A DNA stretch of 20,247 nt from Burkholderiaceae bacterium (GTDB lineage Bacteria; Pseudomonadota; Gammaproteobacteria; Burkholderiales; Burkholderiaceae_E): contig JAHYJF010000028.1 in the NCBI GenBank assembly GCA_019428955.1, positions 1 to 20,247 of the forward strand. The letters run 5' to 3'. Under the pieces are notes generated by a model. It searched no databases, had not been told where the DNA came from, and was given only the letters and a program-made list of their open reading frames with translations. This document shows, piece after piece, positions 16,601 through 20,247 of this stretch. Within the stretch, counting starts at the first letter, position 1; every line of letters starts with the position of its first letter. Position numbers and translations under genes: made by a program.

Positions 16601-16680
16601 GCAACGACCGAGAGAATGACGAAAAACAGCGTGACCGTGCGCTCGCGCACGGCGAGCGCGGAAAGATTGGGAAAGTTCAT
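13642..16680 (-). CDS. RND-family multidrug efflux inner-membrane pump (AcrB/HAE1-like)
   Basis: A 1012-residue proton-driven pump, near the usual ~1030 length. The N-terminus MNFPNLSALAVRERTVTLFF is a typical cytoplasmic start plus first transmembrane helix. Two periplasmic porter domains each follow a first helix, and the second half restarts with helix 7 near YRKTVVAATVGLLVL. The proton-relay aspartates are present in TM4, LGLLVDDAIIAIE (D403, D404; AcrB D407 and D408). The TM10 lysine of AcrB (K940) is replaced by Arg921 in GILMRNTMIL, a pattern seen in a branch of HAE1 pumps. It starts 4 bp inside the adaptor gene (ATGA overlap), so the two are co-translated. Substrate is unknown. No outer-membrane channel gene lies in the window, so a TolC-like partner would be elsewhere. 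Confidence 0.93.
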   Translation of the reverse strand: MNFPNLSALAVRERTVTLFFVILSVVAGLYAFLSLGRAEDPAFTVRVMVVSALWPGATPEQIQHQVADRLEKRIQDVEYLYRIETTIRPGRADLQIEFHDYTPSEKISQLFYEVRKRMQDEAPRLPQGVIGPIVNDDFSDVYFSLIALTAPDLPMRELTREAESIRDRLQRVEGVHKALVLGERSERLLVEFDIDRLTNLGMTPQAIFDAIEANNRLMPAGRMELAGPRVYLRVDADLSDPKKLAALPIRVGERLLRLSDLATVRRGYEDPPSYLVRSRGEDAVLLGVVMRKGEDGLAFGERLARFIEAEQGKLPLGMGLAMLTNQSDAIAQAVDLFQVKFLVALAVVMGVSIYAIGFRAGLVVGIAVPLTLGLTFVLMKMIGINLDRITLGALIIALGLLVDDAIIAIEMMLVKLEEGWDRIVAATHAWNVTAAPMLFGTLVTVAGFVPIGFAQSGVGEYAGNIFWVLAFALVVSWLVAVTFTPFFGLMLLPAVKGHAHGADPYATSWYRRLRALIDACVRYRKTVVAATVGLLVLAVVGMAVLVQKQFFPGSDRPEVLISVYLPQGSAIAATDPTTRRIEAMLADMPEVKTLSAYVGAGAPRFFISANPEQPDPAFAKIIVIGHDAAARERIITALEAQIDAGAFPEARVRVTRLLFGPPVVWPVSFRIIGPDLDKLRDLGHRLRAIMAANPQTVDPHLEWDERAPVLRLVIDNERLSLLGLTPREVAQQLQFALDGLPVTEVRQDIRTVEVRARGARVQGLTLPEVRNQAGRKLPIESIGTLVVDYEEPVIKRYNRERFLAVHSDIRGAQAPDVTMAVWREMADLRDSLPEGYRIEIGGSVEQSGKADASIQKLQPLMVALMLIFIMLQMRTFSGTFIVVATAPLGLIGAVAALLLFQQPFGFVALLGLIGLAGILMRNTMILTQQVQDNLEEGIQPWPAVVEAAVRRARPVVLTALAAVFAFVPLTFDSFWGPLAYVLIGGVAAGTAITLLFVPALYALWYRLEERPS

Positions 16681-17732
16681 TGCGCGCGCTCCCGCACCGC
16701 CATGCCCGGGGTGAGCAGATGCGTGCCTAGCGCGATAATGTGTGCGTCATCCGGCAGATCGACCCGGGCCTGGGCATGCTCGGCGTCGAGCGCCAACACC
16801 TCGACCGGAACCGGTTCTGCCTTACCATCGAGCACCCGCCAGATGCGGGCACCGGCGCCACGCTCGTCCAGCGCCGCAAGGGGAACGCGCACACTGGCTG
16901 GCGCATTCGCCCGGGAAATCAGCCGCACGCGCACGACCTCGCCCAGGGGCAGGGCCGAGTCCTCGCGCTGCAGGCGATAACGCGCCCGCCAGGTGCGACT
17001 CGCCGGATCCGCGGCCCCGGCGACCTCGCGCAGCACGATCGGCTCTTCGGTCCCGTCGGCAAAAGTCACCACGCCATTCGATGGCGCATGCCGCCCGTCG
17101 GCGAGGAACACCTCGACCTCGCGCGAGCCCTCCAGCGCCAGCATCGCGACGGTTTGCCCGACGTTCACCACTTGGCCAGGATCACCCAGAACATCGAGCA
17201 CCACCCCGACGCGTTCCGCCCTAAGATGGGCGTAAGCAAGCGCGTTGCGTGCTTGGACCTGATGCGCGCGTGCCATCTCGAGCCGGCTTGCCGCCTCACG
17301 GCGGGCAAGCTCGAAGCGCTCCACGGCCTGACGGCTGACGAACTCACGGGCGACCAGCTCGCGCTGACGCACAAGCTCGGCCTCGGCGGTGGCGAGCGCC
17401 GCCTCGGCGCTCGCCAGAGCCGCCGCGGCGGCACGCTCGCTCTCGACGAGATCGCGTGGATCCAACCGGAACAGTGTCTGGCCCGCCGTCACTTGCTGGC
17501 CGGCATCGACCATGCGGGCTTTGATACGCCCGCCGATCTGAAACGCAACCGGTACTTCATACCGTGCCCGGACCGTGCCCGTCAGGGTGACGGTCGAGGC
17601 GCCATCGGGGGCGATTTTGACTGTTCTGACCCAGGGCGCAGACTCGGTGGCCTGGGTGCCCATATCCTCTTGCCCCATACATCCGGCAAGCATTGTTGCA
17701 GCAAGCAGTGAAAGAAAGCGTGTCTTCATCAT
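16677..17732 (-). CDS. RND efflux periplasmic adaptor (membrane fusion) lipoprotein
   Basis: A 351-residue adaptor linking the inner-membrane pump to an outer-membrane channel. The N-terminus MMKTRFLSLLAATMLAGCMG is a lipoprotein signal with a LAGC lipobox (lipidated Cys18). Next come a barrel-sandwich half (GTVRARYEVPVAFQIGGRI, AGQQVTAGQTLFRLDPRD), an Ala/Glu-rich alpha-helical hairpin (about residues 93-160), the second sandwich half (VVLDVLGDPGQVVNVGQTV), then a beta-barrel and a membrane-proximal domain. It is the first gene of the efflux operon and is divergent from the TetR gene across 67 bp. The stop overlaps the pump start. Confidence 0.92.
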   Translation of the reverse strand: MMKTRFLSLLAATMLAGCMGQEDMGTQATESAPWVRTVKIAPDGASTVTLTGTVRARYEVPVAFQIGGRIKARMVDAGQQVTAGQTLFRLDPRDLVESERAAAAALASAEAALATAEAELVRQRELVAREFVSRQAVERFELARREAASRLEMARAHQVQARNALAYAHLRAERVGVVLDVLGDPGQVVNVGQTVAMLALEGSREVEVFLADGRHAPSNGVVTFADGTEEPIVLREVAGAADPASRTWRARYRLQREDSALPLGEVVRVRLISRANAPASVRVPLAALDERGAGARIWRVLDGKAEPVPVEVLALDAEHAQARVDLPDDAHIIALGTHLLTPGMAVRERAQ

Positions 17733-17799
17733 GGTCGACTCGGTTATTATTGAACGCCATCGTACAGTATCGCCATTCAGTCAAGGAGGCAACGCTCAA
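17733..17799. promoter_or_regulatory. Divergent control region between adaptor and tetR genes
   Basis: This 67-bp gap must hold both promoters and probably the TetR operator. An AAGGAGG Shine-Dalgarno for tetR sits at 17783-17789. Two CGCCAT(C/T) direct repeats about 16 bp apart lie in the middle (around 17756 and 17772) around a short TACAGTA palindrome. I cannot define the operator or the -35/-10 boxes with confidence. Confidence 0.4.
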
Positions 17800-18456
17800 A
17801 TGAACCCCTCATCTGCCGGTCGACCGACCGACCACAGCAAGGACGAGGACATCCTTGAGGCTGCGCACCATCTGCTTTTTACGCAGGGGCCGGCGGGGTT
17901 TTCGGTCGAGGCGGTCGCGCGCAAGGCCGGCGTGTCCAAGGTCACCGTCTACGCGCGCCACCCCAGCCGGGACGCATTGATCGAAGCGGTCGTACTCCGG
18001 CAAGCCGGGCGAATCGCTGCCGGGCTCTCGGTCGTGCCGGAAAACATCGCGGGAGTTCGCGACACCCTCGCACGATTCGCGCGCGACATCTTGTTGTTTC
18101 TCACTTCGGACGAGCACCGGGATTTTATGCGCGTCATAGGCGGAATTCCCGCGCTGCAGGCCGATACGCTAAACCGGATTCATTCCAGCGGCACTGATAC
18201 GACGGTGCAAACACTCGAGCGATGGATGAGGGATGCCCACCGGGCAGGGCTTGCGCACTTCCCTGACCCTGCTTACAGCGCCGAACTGCTGCTCGGCATG
18301 CTCATGGGCATGGATCTCGTGCGCATGATGTATGGCGAAGCCGCTCGGTACAGGGAAGATGGCGTCTCTGATCATGCGAACCGAATCGTTGACGCGTTTT
18401 TGATGCTTCACAAGGCCGAAAGCGTGGGCCACTGCCAACTCGAATCGGATTCATGA
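17800..18456 (+). CDS. TetR/AcrR-family transcriptional regulator of the RND efflux operon
   Basis: A 218-residue protein. The N-terminal TetR DNA-binding domain is clear: DEDILEAAHHLLFTQGPAGFS, then the helix-turn-helix VEAVARKAGVSKVTVYARHPSRDAL (about residues 36-60). The rest is an all-helical ligand-binding/dimerisation domain resembling the AcrR/TetR C-terminal type found beside pumps. The ATG at 17800 is chosen for its strong AAGGAGG site 10 bp upstream; the open frame extending into the adaptor gene is rejected. Divergent orientation to the efflux genes suggests it represses them and itself until a ligand binds; the ligand is unknown. After the stop, 18457-18587 shows nothing recognisable. 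Confidence 0.92.
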   Translation: MNPSSAGRPTDHSKDEDILEAAHHLLFTQGPAGFSVEAVARKAGVSKVTVYARHPSRDALIEAVVLRQAGRIAAGLSVVPENIAGVRDTLARFARDILLFLTSDEHRDFMRVIGGIPALQADTLNRIHSSGTDTTVQTLERWMRDAHRAGLAHFPDPAYSAELLLGMLMGMDLVRMMYGEAARYREDGVSDHANRIVDAFLMLHKAESVGHCQLESDS

Positions 18457-18790
18457 GCTTGACAACATCCAAGGGGAATCGATCGAGATGCTGATTCACG
18501 GAACAAACCGAGCCGTCGTATACGCGTGAATTTTACGCAACTGGTTTTTAGGGAAGGGCTACAGTTCGTGTTGACTCTCCACTCTCCGAATTGGGGCGTG
18601 GTTCCTCCGCCTGCCGATGCTCAAAATCAACCGCTTGATTCGTCCGCGAGTAACCTGTTGATTCGTATGGCCCTGAATCGCGGCCTTTGCGGACTTCGCC
18701 CCTTCGTCGGGGAGCGAGGCCGGAGAGAAAAACGGCCGGGAGAGAGCGAAATGGGGCCCGCGGTGGCCAAGACGGTCGGGGTAGGAAGTC

Positions 18791-18840
18791 CGCAGGAATC
18801 CGCAGGAGTCCTTGCGAATACGCGGGAGTGCGCAAGAAAA
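18791..18840 (+). repeat. Degenerate 10-bp tandem units within repeat copy 2
   Basis: Five consecutive 10-bp units: CGCAGGAATC, CGCAGGAGTC, CTTGCGAATA, CGCGGGAGTG, CGCAAGAAAA. The core is CGC(A/G)(G/A)G with an A/T-rich end; the third unit is divergent, as in copy 1. The conserved 10-bp phase in two otherwise diverged copies argues for selection on protein binding. Confidence 0.55.
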
Positions 18841-18866
18841 AAGGCCAACCGAGAACGGTCGACCTT
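18835..18866 (-). terminator. Probable intrinsic terminator downstream of fic
   Basis: A hairpin of AAGGCCAACCG (18841-18851) with CGGTCGACCTT (18856-18866), 9 of 11 pairs matched, with an AGAA loop. On the minus strand it is followed by a TTTTTT tract (complement of 18837-18842). It lies about 95 bp beyond the fic stop and corresponds to the terminator in repeat copy 1. Confidence 0.65.
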
Positions 18867-18879
18867 TATGTATTGGTGG

Positions 18880-18913
18880 CCGGAAAGGCCGCTCAACCTC
18901 GTCTGCTTTCCGG
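18880..18913. repeat. Inverted repeat beside the copy 2 core
   Basis: CCGGAAAG (18880-18887) and its exact complement CTTTCCGG (18906-18913), with flanking GGCC on both sides, separated by 18 bp. It starts inside the repeat-copy end motif. It could be an extra hairpin in the fic 3' region or part of an attachment site; no U-tract follows on either strand. Confidence 0.45.
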
Positions 18914-18960
18914 GGCCAGTTCAATTCCAAACGCGGAATCAAACCCGCGTCCCGCAGTCC

Positions 18961-20010
18961 TCAGCGCAGGCCGTACCAGACTCCCCGGCCACTGCCGTGC
19001 TGGTCAAGCGTGCCGCGTTCGACCAGCGCCCGGAAATGCTGCTTCAGCGTATTGCGGCTGGCCCCGGTTAGTTTGATGGCCTCGCCGATGGTGACGCGGC
19101 CGTGCTCGCGGGCGAACTCGACGATCTGTAGCTGCAGTTCCGGCATGGCCGCCAGCACGATCTTCTCGCGCTCGACCTTCTTTTCCAGGCGCCGAACCTG
19201 CTCGGACAGAGAACGCAGGAAAAAAACCAGCCATGGCTGCCAATTGGGTGCCTCCGTGCGGATCGTGCCCTGCGTTTGCCGGAGCGCCAAGTAATAGGCT
19301 TCCTTGCTCTGCTCGACCACACTCTCCAGCGAGCTGTACGGCACGTAGGCGTAACCGGCCTGGAGGAGCAGGAGCGTGGTCAGCACCCGGGAGAGGCGCC
19401 CGTTGCCGTCCTGGAAGGGATGGATCTCCAGAAACACGACGACGCACAGGGCGATGATCAGCAGTGGATGCAACCGGGCCGTCTCGCGTTCCTGGTTCAC
19501 CCATGCGACCAGCTCCGTCATCAGGCGGGGCGTATCGAAGGGCGACGCCGTCTGAAACACGATGCCGATCTGTGCGCCGGTTTCGTCGAAGGCGGCGACA
19601 CTGTTCGAGTTGGTCTTGTAGTTGCCGCGATGCCAGGTGTCCTTTTCGCTGTAACGTAGAAGGATCTGGTGCAACTGTTTGATGTGGTTCTCAGTGAACG
19701 GTATGTCCTGCCAGGACGAGAACACTAGGTCCATCAGCTCGGCGTAGCCGGCCACTTCCTGCTCGTCGCGGGTGGCGAAGGAGTCGATCTCCAGGTTCGA
19801 CAGCAGTTGCTCCACTTCCCGGTCGGACAGCTCGCTGCCCTCTATGCGGGTGGAGGAGCCGATGCTCTCGATGGTGGCCACGCGGCGCAGGGCCGACAGG
19901 CGGTCAGGCGCGAGCGTGCCCAGGGCGCGCCAGGCGCCCTTGAACTCGTCGATCCTGGCGATGAGACTGAGGATCTCGGGGGTGATCTGGATGGTGTCGG
20001 TTCGCAGCAT
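18961..20010 (-). CDS. fic: Fic-domain protein with inhibitory motif and C-terminal winged helix-turn-helix
   Basis: A 349-residue protein. The N-terminal helix carries an inhibitory motif of the (S/T)xxxE(G/N) type: SSTRIEGS (S53, E57, G58), as in class II self-inhibited Fic enzymes. The core motif HPFQDGNGRLSR (H197 to R208) is complete, so AMP transfer from ATP to a hydroxyl side chain of a target protein is expected. IGIVFQTASPFDTPRLM, before the core, fits the target-docking flap. Residues about 300-349 (VTIGEAIKLTGASRNTLKQHFRALVERG) are a winged helix-turn-helix, so it may bind DNA and regulate itself. No antitoxin gene is adjacent, which fits the built-in inhibitory helix. The ATG at 20010 has no Shine-Dalgarno; the bases before it are repeated operator-like elements. 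Confidence 0.93.
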   Translation of the reverse strand: MLRTDTIQITPEILSLIARIDEFKGAWRALGTLAPDRLSALRRVATIESIGSSTRIEGSELSDREVEQLLSNLEIDSFATRDEQEVAGYAELMDLVFSSWQDIPFTENHIKQLHQILLRYSEKDTWHRGNYKTNSNSVAAFDETGAQIGIVFQTASPFDTPRLMTELVAWVNQERETARLHPLLIIALCVVVFLEIHPFQDGNGRLSRVLTTLLLLQAGYAYVPYSSLESVVEQSKEAYYLALRQTQGTIRTEAPNWQPWLVFFLRSLSEQVRRLEKKVEREKIVLAAMPELQLQIVEFAREHGRVTIGEAIKLTGASRNTLKQHFRALVERGTLDQHGSGRGVWYGLR

Positions 20011-20020
20011 GAACCAATAT

Positions 20021-20077
20021 TACACCCATTTACACCCAATTTCGAGCTACATCCATTAAGACACCCACTTACACCCA
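20021..20077 (-). promoter_or_regulatory. Direct-repeat operator cluster upstream of fic
   Basis: On the minus strand TGGGTGTA occurs at 20070-20077, 20031-20038 and 20021-20028, with near matches TGGGTGTC at 20060-20067 and TGGATGTA at 20048-20055. They form two pairs with exact 10-bp start-to-start spacing. The nearest unit ends 10 bp before the fic ATG. A TAATAT sequence follows it and ends 6 bp before the ATG, which would place transcription start at or near the start codon. Binding by the Fic C-terminal HTH is inference. Confidence 0.6.
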
Positions 20078-20112
20078 ATTAGCATCGGGGATGAGTTTTT
20101 GCGGGTGTTGTC

Positions 20113-20165
20113 GCCGACCTAAAACTGAGCCACTTTTGAGGGTTGTGCCGACCTAAAACTGAGCC
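20113..20165 (+). repeat. Pair of 19-bp IS21-type transposase-binding repeats
   Basis: GCCGACCTAAAACTGAGCC at 20113-20131 and 20147-20165 are identical direct repeats. They are separated by 15 bp. Confidence 0.85.
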
Positions 20166-20222
20166 GGGTGTTCAGCCTACCCTGCTGCTTTCTTACGCAG
20201 CGGAGTTTGAGGGGTGATCACC

Positions 20223-20247
20223 ATGGATATGATTGGCAGGATCAAGC
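20223..20247 (+). CDS. istA: Start of the IS21-family transposase gene, cut by the window end
   Basis: Only MDMIGRIK is visible. GAGGGG at 20209-20214 is a well-placed ribosome-binding site. The assignment rests mainly on position just inside the IS21-type repeats. Confidence 0.6.

Larger units (their letters stand above)
18588..18882 (+). repeat. Diverged ~300-bp direct repeat, copy 2 (island-end-like)
   Basis: Homologue of 7411-7714 in the same orientation, beginning around the GAATTGGGG/GATTCGGGG block and ending at the shared 12-mer TATTGGTGGCCG (18871-18882). It shares the exact 21-bp block at 18628-18648, the GCCTTTGCGGACTTCG block, the 10-bp phased units and a minus-strand hairpin terminator. 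Beyond the 12-mer the two loci are unrelated. The two copies are too diverged to be a recent duplication; independent integration of related elements into similar sites is more likely (inference). With copy 1 it bounds about 11.2 kb. The 500-bp gap between tetR and fic otherwise holds no gene I can support. Confidence 0.7.
20109..20247 (+). mobile_element. End of an IS21-family insertion sequence, truncated by the window edge
   Basis: Two copies of the 19-mer GCCGACCTAAAACTGAGCC lie at 20113-20131 and 20147-20165, 34 bp apart. Multiple internal copies of the terminal sequence are characteristic of IS21-family ends, where they bind the IstA transposase. An ORF start with a good ribosome-binding site follows. 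The exact outer boundary (about 20107-20111) cannot be fixed without the other end. Confidence 0.75.

Noticed and set aside
18791..18840. CRISPR-like array
   Set aside because: Units are 10 bp, degenerate and contiguous with no spacers; no cas genes are present.
18871..18960. Possible tRNA gene at the end of repeat copy 2
   Set aside because: The complement ends CGGCCACCA and a T-loop-like stretch exists at about 18931-18948, but at the wrong distance, and no acceptor or anticodon arms can be folded; at most a 3'-end remnant.
18526..19071. Plus-strand open frame across repeat copy 2 into fic
   Set aside because: It crosses a hairpin terminator and the antisense of fic, and has no protein motif.

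Overview
The window is a moderately GC-rich stretch of accessory DNA, probably from a beta- or gammaproteobacterium. The mer operon closely matches the proteobacterial Tn21/Tn501 type, and the RND pump, IS4 and IS21 elements and phage-type lysozyme fit a Gram-negative host. The species cannot be named from sequence alone. Most of the window looks like stacked cargo and debris of several mobile elements.

Layout: (1) 1-3133 holds the end of a SIR2-like DUF4917 gene, a two-gene phage lysis remnant on the minus strand, a large serine recombinase that has lost its catalytic N-terminus, and the small HTH protein that overlaps it. (2) 3184-7400 is a mercury-resistance unit. merT, merP, merA and a second flavin disulfide-reductase-like enzyme run leftwards from a textbook merO/PmerT, and merR is divergent. 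merC, merD and merE are absent. (3) 7411-7714 is a ~300-bp non-coding repeat whose second diverged copy lies at 18588-18882. The two direct copies bound about 11.2 kb. (4) 7781-11747 is the most unusual block: a stand-alone Hen1-type RNA 3'-end 2'-O-methyltransferase, divergent from a HelD-type RNA-polymerase-associated ATPase, which is followed by a eukaryote-like UMP/CMP-adenylate kinase carrying an N-terminal domain resembling one I associate with microbial eukaryotes. (5) 11749-13479 is a methyltransferase fragment cut by a frameshifted IS4-family element. (6) 13642-18456 is an RND efflux pair (adaptor lipoprotein and inner-membrane pump) with a divergent TetR regulator and no outer-membrane channel gene. 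(7) 18588-20077 is the second repeat copy and a Fic AMP-transferase with an inhibitory motif, a C-terminal HTH and a striking set of promoter repeats. (8) 20109-20247 is the end of an IS21-family element running off the window.

Working together: MerR controls uptake (MerP, MerT) and reduction (MerA) of Hg(II). TetR probably controls the efflux pair. The Fic protein probably binds its own upstream repeats. The Hen1-like, HelD-like and kinase genes are all nucleic-acid or nucleotide enzymes in a compact divergent block between island-end-like repeats. I regard them as the best candidate for an undescribed system, but joint function is inference from context only.
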